From positions 25,148,362 through 25,212,361 of the forward strand of contig CM049307.1 in the NCBI GenBank assembly GCA_026874595.1: a stretch of 64,000 nucleotides of DNA. The letters are read 5' to 3'. The notes below the pieces were generated by a model, which was given only the letters and a program-made list of their open reading frames with translations, ran no database searches and was not told the origin of the DNA. Source of the DNA: Sipunculus nudus. Its lineage: Eukaryota > Annelida > Sipuncula > Golfingiida > Sipunculidae. The position numbers and the translations under genes are program-made. Each line of letters begins with the position of its first letter. The stretch's first letter is position 1. Of the stretch, positions 15,301-34,910 are shown one piece after another.

Positions 15301-18042
15301 AAGTCTTTTTACGGACAAATCACCTAATGTTTCAACGAACATGGTCATTTAGTACGTAAAATTAATAGTCCTACCAGAAACTTTCTGTAAGTTATACATG
15401 AGAGGAATTAACATTGCGTTTACGTATTTTCGTGTGTACATGCATGTGTATGCACGTGTGTGTAAATAGTCTCCAAACAAACACACAGACTGGGTACATA
15501 ATCTCACCCTCCGTTCTCGTCGGGTATTTGGATGGTCGTCTCCGGATCATATCTGACGATGTCGCCCTTACCCAGGACGAAGAAGGCATCTGATGAACAA
15601 ACAAAATAGATTATATTACCGCAGCTTTGTTCGTACAGGCTACATTATATATACTAGCATATAATATATAGCCAACTGAAGATATATACCGGGGGGCGGG
15701 TAACAAATACGGGATACCTTTTCAATATAGCTGCTAACATGTTGACTCAATAATCATTTATGTGAGATATATGATTCATTTACTTCAGTTTCTTATTTAT
15801 CTTAAGTCAAATTCAGAAAGCATGTATACCTCGCAGACTGATCTTTTTCAGTCTATGAATGTTGCATATGTTGCATTTATTATGAAACCTGACGAGCTGA
15901 CAAACCATATTATAATATCCCTCACAGACAATCAAGGTCTGAATTAAAAAAAAAAAAAAGTTATCAATGTTTCTTGCAAAGTGGGCTGGGATAGGGGAAA
16001 GGGCGTGGCACCCATGTGTGTGGGTATATATCTATTATTAGTATTATCAGAATAATTATTTATTGTTATTATTACTATTATTATTATTATTATTATTATT
16101 TATTTTTATTATTACCATTTTATTCTTATTATATTTTTATTTCTATTTAATTATGATATTTGATATATTTTATTATAATAATAATCAATATTATAATTAC
16201 TAGTTAAGGACTTTAAGACTATTTAATTATAAAAAACTACATTCATAAAACAGTAGTTGCATTTATTATCATTATCACGTTTAAATATTTCCCTGCTTGT
16301 TCATTATACTTTTTTATTACAATACTATTAAAAAGCTCTCATACCTGGCCCGTAGCCGTCATATATGAAATTGGCGATCATTATAGTGCGACTGTTCGGC
16401 AGACTTACACCTCCAGAACTGACTTGGTGAGCAAGCTCCGAGAAAGTTCCCAGCTCCGCAACCTCCGGTATAACGGGATTAACAGGAAACTTCAACGAAG
16501 CCAGGTTCGCCTGTGTATGCAGCATTAATCATTATGTAACGCACAGACATACACACACAAACATAAATAAATGCAAAAATAAAACAATTAATTTTTGAGA
16601 GTAAGGAACATCCGCTTTACATTTTCTTGAGAAATATTCCGTGTCCCATAACATTTTGACTTCAACAAAAGTATATGAATGTAATCACTATTTGCATTAT
16701 TACTATATTTGCAACCTAATTTTTATATTTAATGGAACAATAATTCTGGTGTTATGTCAGTTACGTCCGTTATTCGTTATGTTATATTTGAGTAAACAAA
16801 ATGAGAAAACCAGACATATATAGTAGCAAGGTTCAGCTTCCCCTTGAAACAATACATGATGTCCATTTGTACATGGTGAAACTGAAAAGCTGACCAGAAC
16901 GGGCTCAACCAAAACATGTGGCGACTTCTGGTGGAGGTTATGCGAAATACTCACGGCGGCCACTCTACACCACACAGACAGCCATCGAATATCAGACACA
17001 GTTTTAGTGGGCGGGAGTGACAACAGGATGTCCTTGTTCTGGTATCGCTGTAAGCGCTCCTCCCTATCACGTGACAGAAATAAAGGTAAAAATTGAAACA
17101 TCTAGAATAAAGAGCTGACAGAAGTTACTTCTTGAATTGAACAATGCATCAAAATATAGTGACCGTAACGAGGATTGCGTCCCAATTACCCCGTAACAGC
17201 GTCAACGTCAGCATCGTTTATATTTGTGGTGGATCCCCCTCCGCCCCCCCCCCCCGCCCCCACACACACACTTTGAGCCGCATCAAGCTTTCTTCAGGTA
17301 TTAAACCCAAATTTTCCATCCCTTTCTGGATCAGCGGAATTAATTAAGGTTTTCTTGTTAGTCCCCCCCGGAGGTTGGACCCTCCCCTATCCTAAATCCT
17401 GGATCCGCCCCTGGAGTATATAGAAAAATGGGTTTGTGGTGAGCTGGTCGGCCCAGTAGAAAGAGCAGGAGTTCACCAGGAAAGTAGCTGGAATCGAAAT
17501 GTCGGTAAAGGATAATTTACTTCAAGCTACGTTAACCCCATGCTTATGATTTATGAAGATACTGGACATTATTTTGCATTTGGTTGTACAATAAACCCGG
17601 CTGTAAGGAATAATGCAACATCCTCACTCAAGCACAAAAAAAGACAGAGGCGTCAGTCAATACCTTCCAAATTCATCCAGAATCATTATGCCTCGTTCGT
17701 TTGGCTCTTCAGTCTTATCGAACAGGAAGTACGCATCTGTAAAAAAATATCCATTTTAGACACAAAAGCTTTTGTCCATTTATACTATTCTATAATTCCG
17801 CTGACGACTGTTCCTTTACATGTATGAAAGGTAAAGTAATAAACTGCTTGATAACATTTGAATAAATCCATCAATTTCGATTTATATTGTCTCCATTGTC
17901 CGAAGCACAAATATCACAGGTGATGTTATAGAAAATTCCATCTGCTGTCATTAATATTGCTACCGCATAATAAAGTAAAAAGACAACATGACAAATACCA
18001 AAATGAATTTTATCCTGTTTTGTGTGCGCTTGCTTGTGTCTA

Positions 18043-18096
<54 letters not shown>

Positions 18097-20523
18097 GGTT
18101 AAAAGTGAAAAGAATGAATGCAAATGGACAGGTGATGATAACACCAGCATGCATATATACCCGTGCACACAAAATTAAATTAAATACATGTATGGTAGAA
18201 ATTGCATTTCAATGTTTCCTTAAGGTCACAGGTTTAACTAGCAAGCCACTCTGTAGAGTAAATATATCCACCAGGGCACACCAATTCCACAGGATCCGCC
18301 CCTTAATCTGTGTCCACATGTACATTCAAAATTTTGCGTAATCCTGCCTAGAGCAGACTAACATACCAACATATAAAGAAAGAGACATAGGTAAAAACAT
18401 GTACTCCGTGGTAGAGGCAGCAGTTATAATTAACTGATCCCGATTAATTACCTGGAGCCAGACCGTCGTAATTGAAGCCCTTGATGAAGATTTTGGTACG
18501 GTCGACGATATACACCACTCCCTCTATCTGGTGTGTCGGGTTTTCCCATGGGCCAACCAGAGTTCCATAATAGACTCCGTGTCCACCTGAAGTCAAACGT
18601 CAACGGCAGCCGAGTTTACGAGATTAAGTATTTTACATGAGAACACATATTACACGGAAACATTATCCAAAATGTGACAAAAGGCCTCTTTGTTAGATTT
18701 TTCATTTATTGTTCATTAATTGTTCCTTTGCTTATAATACTGCGAGCTTTTACTTATTTTTCTTATTGTTCTCATCCATATATCTGAGGCCCTTTATGGG
18801 ATCAAAAACCTTTTAGAATAAACTGCGTACCGGTACATAAAAATAAACCCTGCGTAATTCCTGTTATGGAAAGTTCTTTTAACGGATGTATGATTTTGTT
18901 TATGGCTGTTAGTAAACAACGCATTGTTGACAGACGGAACATTATGTAATCATAGGTGGTTGGTTGTGGTTGCCTGGTCGGTTGCATTGGTGCGCAGACT
19001 GAAAGGTCACTAGTGCAAAACGCTATTTGCACAGCTGCAAAGATGTCCTTGCTAAATGTGGTTTGATTATATATGCGGGTCCCCCAATGTTATAAATACT
19101 TGGTCATAGGGAAAACGAGCAACTGGCGAGGAATTGGCGTTTTCTGGCTTATTTTTATTAAAGTTTCAAGGGATTATCAGTAATTAATAGACGTAAAAAT
19201 ATCGAGATAGGCCCCTTTAAAGATGTTGCCCAAAAACAGTCCAAAGGCCAGTGTCACTTTGCCCCTCTGACATAAAAGAGTTGAAAGACCTGTGAGAGTG
19301 GGATGCTTTGTAATGTCGAGAACAACGACGTAAACCTCGATGAGAATGCTAATATTTTTGTCATATTTGACATCACCTCATGACCTATAGGTACGCTGTC
19401 ACTTCAAATAATCCAGACTAATCGCTAGATAGGTTTCTGTGCTTTCTAGCAACACCTAACAGGTTGGAGAAACATTCCGTTATAACTCAGCATATCGGTA
19501 ACCCCCCCCCCCCCCCATTTGTTTAATTTCTGACTGCATGTATACAAGCATATCTCGCACGGTTATTGGATGCAAGCTTGTACGCACCACTGAAACGACT
19601 GGTTGCCGTATGTCAGTTAATATCAATTTTTTGTGTTGATTTATCACCTCTTGCCTTAATGTTAAGATTAAGCTGTTACAGTGTAACAATATCGATAGAA
19701 AAGGATTTATGGCCCTTGCAGTGCATTTTGTCGTATGACTTGGGTGTGTTAAGTAGGCCTTCCAGTCCAAAATACAGTCCTGTATTCACGGGAGGTTGGA
19801 ATACTGGGGGACGAGAATGTGACATCAATCCTACCCTTCAGCGATGGGTCCGCTATAGCTGTAAATGTAAGCATAATTGAGGACCACTTTTATCTAAAAC
19901 TAAGACCAACTACATTCATTTATTACCTAAAGTTTATTTTCACACGTATATAACCCCTGTGAATGTTCTTTTGGTAATGTGTATGTTACCATGCGTAGAA
20001 CAAACTACGCTCTTTACACAGCACTTTACCCATAGGCTAACTACCTATATCTTTAGCGCTGTTTGTTTTGACCTTGTATCCTGAATTTCTACACGAGAGG
20101 GGATCACTGTATTTTGGTCCAATCAGATGAGACCCTGTGCTGGAAGACAACGGTATACCAGCCAAGCAAGGAAAACACGAAGCCAATGTTGTTCATTTCG
20201 TTTTGAGTGACAGCTCATCGCCCCGGCGACCGTTTGAACAGGCCACAGGGTCAGAGAGAATGGCCCCGCACGTGGTTTCTCGGCGGAGCCTAATGCCTGT
20301 CGAGTGTTTGTTCACTGGCAATTGGTTGGCTGCTAGTCACATCAGTAGTTTTTTTCCAGCAGACAGGCCCATGTGCACCACCTAGTGTTTAAGTGAATCA
20401 TAAACGGTCAAAGCAGGTAGCGGGAAAATCATTAGCTTCTTTAGAAGTGCAAGATTTCCGCTGTCTCGGGAGTGTAAGAACAAACAGAACTTTTTCACAT
20501 TTTTTAGCTACCTCTTCTAATCC

Positions 20524-20566
<43 letters not shown>

Positions 20567-21021
20567 TGTGTATTCACAAACGACGATATATATCACACCA
20601 AAATCGGTCCGAATGATAACAGCATATACTTACAGATTCGTTTTTGGGAAAAAGGTAGAAAGATGACCAGTTAAATATATGTTTACTGTAAGTTAAATAC
20701 AAAAAAAAAATGCTTGGGAACATGCTCTTCTTTTTTTTTGGGGGGGGGGGGGGATGGTCAGATTTTCTTCTTATTACGTACCCATGAACCCGGAAGAAAT
20801 GCAAGGCGATGCTTTTATAACTGGATGTCACAAAGAATGGAAATATTTGTCTGCATGTGAAGTAACACCGTCTTGATAATATTCCCTATTTATAGCTGTG
20901 TCGTGAGGCGGCAACACCAGGAGACGGGGAGAGCCAAGCACCGTCTCCAGATGACAATGGGCACATTAAATAATGAAAGGATGTTGGCCACAGATAGAAT
21001 CTCATTTCCCTTGCATCTCAA

Positions 21022-21076
<55 letters not shown>

Positions 21077-22359
21077 TCGGCCTTAAGATGACATGTGATC
21101 ATTCTTAAATAGCATTAAGGATACTCCTTACTTTAAAATATTTACGCAAGTATTTTCAGGTTTGTATTTAATTTTGCTTCCTATGTTCACGACAAAGATG
21201 ATAAGTTATGACGAATGCTTTTCCATTTAATAACTAAATAATACAGATATACATTATATAACAACATGGTGATTGCAAATTTCACGTGTGAGTGACCGAT
21301 TTAACGATTTTATCAACCCATAGCACAGTATTCGACATATTTGTATCAACTAAATTACCTCAATAAATAGAGTAAAATAAGTTCTATTTATATCGAGAAA
21401 TGCTGGCAGTATGATATTAAATTGCATATACTACATAGGACGAATACACCAACCCCCATGGTCAAGTAAATCTCATATGATCCGTAGTTTATTGTTAACA
21501 GTGATACTGGTTGAAGAACAATATACTAAGAATCAGAAATTTATTTCCAGGTTCATCCATGCATAAGTAACTGTATATTTGAGTATATTCCTTGACTACA
21601 TTGCTGAATTCTGATCATGTTCCGAGTCCTCACCAAAATCTAATTGGTTCTTCGGCGCCCCGTTCCCGAAAGGACCTGAACATGTCACGAGAATATGTTT
21701 ATTATCGCGTGAGTTATATTGTGAACATGCAAAAAAAATACCCCTAAACAAATGCACGAACGGGAATGAACGCATACCCTCCTGGCGGAAGCAGTCATAA
21801 CATCCAGTGACATGTACTATAATAATAATAATAATCAAACTGGAGTCAAGTATGGAGCTAACCTTTGTTCAATAATAATATACAAGGAAATTAAAAATAT
21901 ATGTTTATACAGTCAGCTGATATATGACTCGTCTGGGTCATATATAATCTGGGTCAGATAACAGCTAAACCGTGATAAAGTGCATTTTACTTCCTTGATG
22001 GCACGCACGCTCCACTGCTTCCACGGTCTGTCACTTAGTCTAGGACCATGAACCTGTATATATAAACATAACACAGGGCCCGTGTGGTACCATGACAGCG
22101 TATAATGGTGCTCTTAGTCTAGGAATGGTCTTGGATGAGGAATTCAGTATTCGTGATCACGTGAATATCATCCTTGAGTCGCCACTGAAGCTAGTTTCAA
22201 ATGGGTTTGTGTTTGAATAATGAACAACTGTGACTGAATCTCGTTCTTCGAACAACCCTTGGTACAGTTTTGAATTAGAAAAATATATATTTTTGTTTTT
22301 CGTTTTTCTTTTTATAGTTATCTGTTTTATCATATATTTTAATGAGAGAGATAATGGAC

Positions 22360-22400
<41 letters not shown>

Positions 22401-23427
22401 TATATTGATACTAATACTTTTCTTTGTAATCCAAGTTTAATAAATATATAGAAAAAACTACTAAAAACTTTATGTTAGATAATGTTTGTCTGATATGAGT
22501 TAAAATTAACATAAAAGAAAACGCATTAAATTTTTCATCAACGAACGGGACCGGGAACATGTTCATGATAAAATAGCAACGTTTGAAGAAAACGATGCCC
22601 GGAGGCATCAGAGTGAAGTCTTTAATCGATTGAAAAACAAATAAACAGACCCACAGACGCGACGACCAGCGGTCAGCTGTTTTTTTAAGCAACACATAAT
22701 AACTATGCGTTTTTCATCAAATCATGCAACATGGATATCACCGTGCTGTTATATCATATTTATAACAATACATAAATTGTTATGTCTTTTAAATATTTTT
22801 ATGAGAGGAAATGGACAAAAGTTTAATGGATAAAACGGAGCATTGAGTAGAAACAGGCATATATACCGTGGATGACACACAGATGAACATATGAACATAT
22901 ATCACATACGACCGATGTCAATTCCTAATTATCATAATCCATGCGGACCAATAGTCAGTTGCATCAATTTATCTTCAAGTGAGAGGGGGGGAGGGGGGAG
23001 GTGACTCGAAGGAATGGGAGGGTAATCAAAGTTATATCTTTTATTGTCTGTATGACACATTTGAAATATATTATACAATCAGGTATAAGTTTTTGAAAGG
23101 TATTGTTTCCTATATATGTTAATTCTTAAACATGTTTAGATATATAATATTTCATAGTTAACTCAGAAATGGAACGAAAGTCCATGGTTCTAATTAAAAT
23201 ATGTTTCATTTCCATTTCATTTATAAAATATGATTGTCTAAATACCAAGAGAGGCGATTACATTGACCATCCCCCTTGCTAAAATGGGGGGGGGGGTTAT
23301 ACCCCCATCCCCCCTGTAGTGACGCCCCTGCCAATAGTAACTTGCCTGGTATTTGTCCTGATAGAACCAGCAGCAGCAGGATCTGCATCATGTTGAGCAT
23401 CCTCATCATCACTTTCGACCAGTTCAC
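3466..23427 (-). CDS. Skeletor-like protein with two DM13 domains and a DOMON domain (17 exons, 757 aa)
   Basis: Exons in transcript order: 23346-23427, 21634-21675, 18452-18586, 17664-17736, 16955-17063, 16345-16510, 15508-15589, 14696-14876, 12698-12821, 12069-12205, 10640-10763, 9904-10014, 9241-9423, 6075-6268, 5467-5521, 4639-4808, 3466-3771. Lengths sum to 2274 nt and every phase matches. Residues 1-28 form a Leu-rich signal peptide. DM13-1 is about 42-146 (HQIEGVVYIVD, FIKGFNYDGLAPDAYF). DM13-2 is about 158-272 (LGTFSELAHQVS, MIANFIYDGYGPDAFF). A DOMON domain at about 303-377 has YMSFGLSG and MNDADVAVVF. Conserved Skeletor-type blocks follow: NYHPLYITDD, VGRLCVYE, and WTPDDETPDLLYYQ joined to CYTHRYFGWKI. 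A Thr/Asn-rich stretch and a hydrophobic C-terminus suggest a membrane or GPI anchor. DM13/DOMON proteins are thought to bind redox cofactors or ligands; the function here is inferred. Intron 1 uses a GC donor. First Met at 23427 chosen; internal Mets at 23409 or 23391 are possible. Confidence 0.85.
4456..4618. repeat. Minisatellite of about 26 bp next to a splice donor
   Basis: About six or seven imperfect units of GAGTACTCGGGTTCGAATTT type, each containing near-palindromic GAGTACTC. The array starts only about 20 bp inside intron 16 of the Skeletor-like gene (donor at 4638). Confidence 0.75.
5408..5434. repeat. (ATA)n microsatellite
   Basis: Nine perfect AAT/ATA units in intron 15 of the Skeletor-like gene, just beyond the 55-nt exon 15. 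The remainder of introns 14 and 15 shows nothing recognisable. Confidence 0.9.
6804..9228 (+). mobile_element. Degenerate Ty3/gypsy LTR retrotransposon remnant
   Basis: Reverse-transcriptase sequence is recognisable in two reading frames at about 7220-7390 and 7432-7735 (FEGLGTF; LVIVEKRNGDI; PSFDDVKSRLGGKTV; DQMDFYHQMV; LCTFNTPF), with frameshifts, a stop and further decayed RT to about 7900. The region 8241-8540 encodes a post-integrase tail (PEVVKDARAQLKQ; GDSVRVRF; YLVTTEDGAVYRRN). RNase H and most of integrase are missing. Short related sequences flank it: 6804-6925 and 9090-9228, both starting TGTCATGT and ending in ACA. A TGG primer-site-like start follows the first, and a purine tract AAAGGAAGGA precedes the second. 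No target duplication is visible. It sits in intron 13 of the Skeletor-like gene on the opposite strand and cannot be functional. Confidence 0.75.
7905..8240 (+). mobile_element. Possible nested non-LTR element 3' end
   Basis: This stretch interrupts the gypsy-like homology. It ends in a GC-richer segment, an AATAAA signal and a short (TTG)n tail, as many LINE or SINE 3' ends do. Only its position and tail support the call. Confidence 0.35.
11090..11245. repeat. Short tandem repeat containing AACTGCACA
   Basis: Five or six units of roughly 25-30 bp, each with (A)ACTGCACA followed by GATC or AATAGG-type segments, in intron 10 of the Skeletor-like gene. Related AACTGCACAGA motifs recur at 53213, 53361 and 53668. 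Confidence 0.6.
11740..11900. repeat. Tandem repeat of about 41 bp, four copies
   Basis: Repeated CCACCGGTATCAATATTTAG core with a TTTATACCATC linker, in intron 10 of the Skeletor-like gene. Confidence 0.75.
12275..12315. repeat. (TA)n microsatellite
   Basis: Uninterrupted TA dinucleotides in intron 9 of the Skeletor-like gene, about 70 bp from exon 10. Confidence 0.95.
13087..14370. repeat. 53-bp minisatellite, about 24 copies, with higher-order structure
   Basis: The unit is 53 bp and includes CCTTGTTTACCTGACCAGGT followed by a TACTACGTACAGTGACAAGG-type segment. It contains a short hairpin (ACCTG-A-CCAGGT) nested within an outer pair (CCTTGT ... ACAAGG). Variant pairs recur in order: the unit with GTGACAGGGTTCTACGGAAAC followed by the one with ACGTTTAGTGACAAGGATC appears at about 13670-13770 and again at about 14246-14350, roughly 11 units apart. 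The array lies in intron 8 of the Skeletor-like gene. Confidence 0.95.
16055..16150. repeat. (ATT)n-rich low-complexity tract
   Basis: Imperfect TTA/ATT trinucleotides in intron 6 of the Skeletor-like gene. The surrounding intron is AT-rich with no gene seen. Confidence 0.85.
17355..17412. repeat. Dispersed repeat fragment (CCTGGATCCGCCCCTGG type)
   Basis: Shares GGTTGGACCC and CCTAAATCCTGGATCC with 56715-56888 and 57015-57196, so it belongs to a dispersed family. It is in intron 4 of the Skeletor-like gene. Confidence 0.6.
18047..18092. repeat. (AG)n microsatellite
   Basis: About 23 uninterrupted AG dinucleotides in intron 3 of the Skeletor-like gene. Confidence 0.95.
19118..19223. repeat. 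Dispersed repeat, copy 1
   Basis: Diverged but collinear with 46548-46643 (GGCGTTTT ... TTTTTAT ... AAGTTTCAAG ... ATAGACGT ... CCTTTAAA), pointing to an uncharacterised interspersed repeat. Confidence 0.5.
20006..20508. repeat. Dispersed repeat of about 0.5 kb, copy 1
   Basis: Collinear with 34417-34910 over its whole length (for example TTGACCTTGTATCCTGAAT and GACAGCTCATCGCCCCGG). Its left edge carries a fold-back pair around AGCGCTG. It lies in intron 2 of the Skeletor-like gene. There is no coding signature; it could be a non-autonomous transposon. Confidence 0.7.
20527..20562. repeat. (TA)n microsatellite
   Basis: Uninterrupted TA dinucleotides in intron 2 of the Skeletor-like gene. 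Confidence 0.95.
21025..21072. repeat. (TA)n microsatellite
   Basis: Uninterrupted TA dinucleotides in intron 2 of the Skeletor-like gene. Confidence 0.95.
22361..22399. repeat. (TA)n microsatellite
   Basis: TA dinucleotides in intron 1 of the Skeletor-like gene. The rest of this intron (21676-23345) holds poly-G runs near 22985 and 23286 and no recognisable gene. Confidence 0.95.
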
Positions 23428-23700
23428 CTTCCCGTCTCGTTACGACTGTTGTGTGGAAGATAATGAACACACCGATACATAAGTGTAAATATTACATGGA
23501 GGAAATCATGCCGGTACGAACAGGAAGTGGTTGTGCTCCGCGACTCGTGTCCTGATGAGCTCACCAGCAAACACGTTCACATCCATGACGGAATCAAGGT
23601 CCCTGATTTAATGGAACGATAAGGTTTCTCTTATTATTCAAACAGATATCACAGGTATCTCTCCACTGACTGTAGCACTCTCCGTGATCGACAATGAGTC

Positions 23701-23878
23701 GTCTCTCTCTCTCTCTCTCTCTCTCTTTACATGTGCGTGTCTTTCTGTCTGTCTGTCTCTCTCTCTGTCTCTTTTTCCCTCTCTCTTTCTGTGTGTGTGT
23801 GTGTGTGTCTCTCTCTCTCTCTGTCTCTCTCTGTCTGTCTCTCATTCTGTCTTCCTGTCTCTCTCGCACACTCACTTA

Positions 23879-23944
<66 letters not shown>

Positions 23945-23960
23945 CACACACACACACACA
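23701..23960. repeat. Compound (CT)n/(GT)n/(CA)n microsatellite
   Basis: CT tracts with interspersed GT and TCTG blocks, ending in about 30 perfect CT units and then (CA)n. Confidence 0.95.
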
Positions 23961-24263
23961 CCTCACCTCTAAAATATTCGGCTGTCTGATCTTATGCTGC
24001 ATTCGGGTTTCATTTTATATAGTCATTCACAAATGTATCTGTATAAATCTGTATAAAACTAAATCTGTACAATACTGTCAATAGTATTTTGCTAATATTT
24101 TTAGACAAATTCTACATCCATTTACTTCTGCCTTTATTTCCAGTGCAACAGCCATGTTGATACACTCAAAGAACATCGAGCACTCTGCTTAACTGTTTAA
24201 GACATGAAAATTTGCGTGTTCATGTAAATATACAAGTGATGGATAACATGACTACACACGTGA

Positions 24264-24282
24264 TTTTATTACATATTTTATT
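24264..24282 (-). terminator. Polyadenylation signals of esterase B
   Basis: Two AATAAA hexamers on the minus strand (24277-24282 and 24265-24270) begin 18 bp beyond the stop codon of esterase B. A very short 3' UTR would follow. Confidence 0.5.
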
Positions 24283-24300
24283 TTGTGAGGTGCTGTCAGT

Positions 24301-32859
<8,559 letters not shown>

Positions 32860-33000
32860 TGTGAACGATTTGTTAGTCTGAAAAGAAATGTTGCAATCTG
32901 ACCTGCCAAAGTATGCGCTTATCTAATCTCCCCAAGGGACTAGCATATGGTTTCTTCACACATTCCTTTTTTTATCAGGCATACTATAGAATCAGACCGT

Positions 33001-33011
33001 GCTTTATATAG
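33001..33011 (-). promoter_or_regulatory. Candidate TATA box of esterase B
   Basis: CTATATAAAGC on the minus strand lies about 145 bp upstream of the esterase B start codon. The stretch between it and the gene (CATATG, CACACATT) is partly conserved upstream of copy C. Position and conservation suggest a promoter; no start site is known. Confidence 0.4.
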
Positions 33012-33576
33012 GGCCTGTGACGATAAAATTTAATAATCTCACAATACGATAGGTATCACGCGATACTGCTCAAACCATACGAATCACAATGCGATGCCTG
33101 AAAGGTATATATTATCGTACTGGTGAATTGCACCTTTCCTTCCAACTTCGTAACAAGATAACAGAAATTGTTCTGACGATTTTCCCGAACCATGAAAGTA
33201 AGATTTTCATTTCCAAACTAGAAATTTGCATTCTAATGAATGCAAACCTCCGCCATTCAATTATACCTTCAATTGTGCATTCAATTATTCGGCCCATATT
33301 CCCAAGTTCATTCATGCATGAGTGATTCTACAATATTCATTGATGTTCCTGAATCCGGGTTATGAGTAGGGCTGGGCATCACCTACAAATTTTGCACTGC
33401 AATATATTGTGGTAAATTATTTCACTAGCGGCTTTTACTTTAAGCCTGTATTTCTAATCCATTTAGACTGAAGGACTGACACTGGTCGTATTTCCATGGG
33501 GGCACAAAAGGATTTGTCGGGGTACTCGTGCCATACTGGAACATAACAGGGCAAGGAGGTTTGTTGTTGTTTAAAT

Positions 33577-33580
<4 letters not shown>

Positions 33581-33615
<35 letters not shown>
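33581..33615. repeat. (TA)n microsatellite
   Basis: Uninterrupted TA dinucleotides between esterases B and C. Confidence 0.95.
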
Positions 33616-33618
<3 letters not shown>

Positions 33619-34416
33619 CCTTAATACTTAAAGCAATACCTATTCAAATTCACAAGCGCTAAACATATGCTTGAATATGCTGGATACCAATATATCCAAC
33701 ACTACTCGATGAGATATTTATACATGTATGAGATAAGAAACATAAGATAACAAATGACCTAATTCACTCCAACTTATATTCTTGACCTATCTCAGTCGTA
33801 TCACAGAGTTTATGACATAAAAGCATATTTTCTATGAAGATCCGGAAAAAATAAGAAAACTTATTCTTTTAAAATTAAGTTGTCAGTGATGTTTAATTAT
33901 ATACCAACATAAAAAAAATAAAATTATCGGTGCCACAGTAGATTTAGTAGTCGGTTTATGCATATCATGTCAGTTTAGATTTGTCAAGAGTGATACACAA
34001 TTTGTCTGATGACGTCACATTTACTTCTGATAGCTCGATTTTAGACCAAGGGATGCTTTTTATGTGTCTTAGTAGACAGCGATAACTTAATATCACAAAA
34101 CGAATAAAAAATATTTACCAATGTCAGATCCGGATAAATGTTATAATCATTTTTTCATACTTTAATGCGATTTGACTTTTTTTAATTATCGAACAAATTC
34201 TTTCCACCTTTTATCACCTCAAAACCTGTTCCCATAACCTCATCAGTATTATGTAATTTCCTAATATTTTTCTCATCTTTAATTGTCGGATAACTGCATA
34301 CAATTATAGTTATTTCCCCGCTGAAATGCAGTGAGCCAAATGATCGGTGTGTAAGGGCTCTCTTTGAGAGTTAGTTTGACTCGATCATCAATCATGATCT
34401 GACCTCACGTCTGCAC

Positions 34417-34910
34417 TTACGCTCTTTACACAGCGCTTTACTTATAGGCCATCTACCTATATCGTAAGCGCTGTTTGTTTTGACCTTGTATCCTGAATCG
34501 CTACACCAGAGGGGAGCACTGTATTTTGGTCCAATTAGATGAGACCCTGTGATGGAAGAAAAAACGGATCACCAGCCAAGCGAGGAATACACGGAGCCCA
34601 TGTTGTTCATTTCGTTTTGACTGACAGCTCATCGCCCCGGAAATCGTTTGAACAGGCCACAGGCTCAGAGAATTGCCCTGTACGTGGATTCTTGGCGGAG
34701 CCTGATGCCTGTCGAGTGTTTGTTGACTAGCATTTGGTTGGCTGCTAGTCACTTCAGCAGTTTTTTTTTTCAGCAGACAGGCCCAGCACCTAGTGTTTAA
34801 GTGCATTATAAACGGTCAAAGCAGGCAGCGGAAAAGTCAGTAGCCTTTTGAGAAGTGCAAGATTTCCTTTGCCAGGGGAGCGTAATCTGTACTGTTCACA
34901 TTTTCCTCAA
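34417..34910. repeat. Dispersed repeat of about 0.5 kb, copy 2
   Basis: Collinear with 20006-20508. It begins with CAGCGCTTTAC, which pairs with GTAAGCGCTG about 35 bp later, giving a terminal fold-back. Confidence 0.7.

Larger units (their letters stand above)
23428..24300. other. Spacer between Skeletor-like gene and esterase B, with (CT)n/(GT)n arrays
   Basis: Only about 0.87 kb separates the esterase B stop from the proposed Skeletor-like start codon. The stretch 23701-23960 is dense compound CT/GT/CA microsatellite, whose apparent long Ser/Leu open frames are low-complexity artefacts. The promoter of the Skeletor-like gene should lie here, but I cannot point to a convincing element. Confidence 0.7.

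Noticed and set aside
23684-24084. Long Ser/Leu-rich open frames on both strands
   Set aside because: They are translations of a CT/GT microsatellite.
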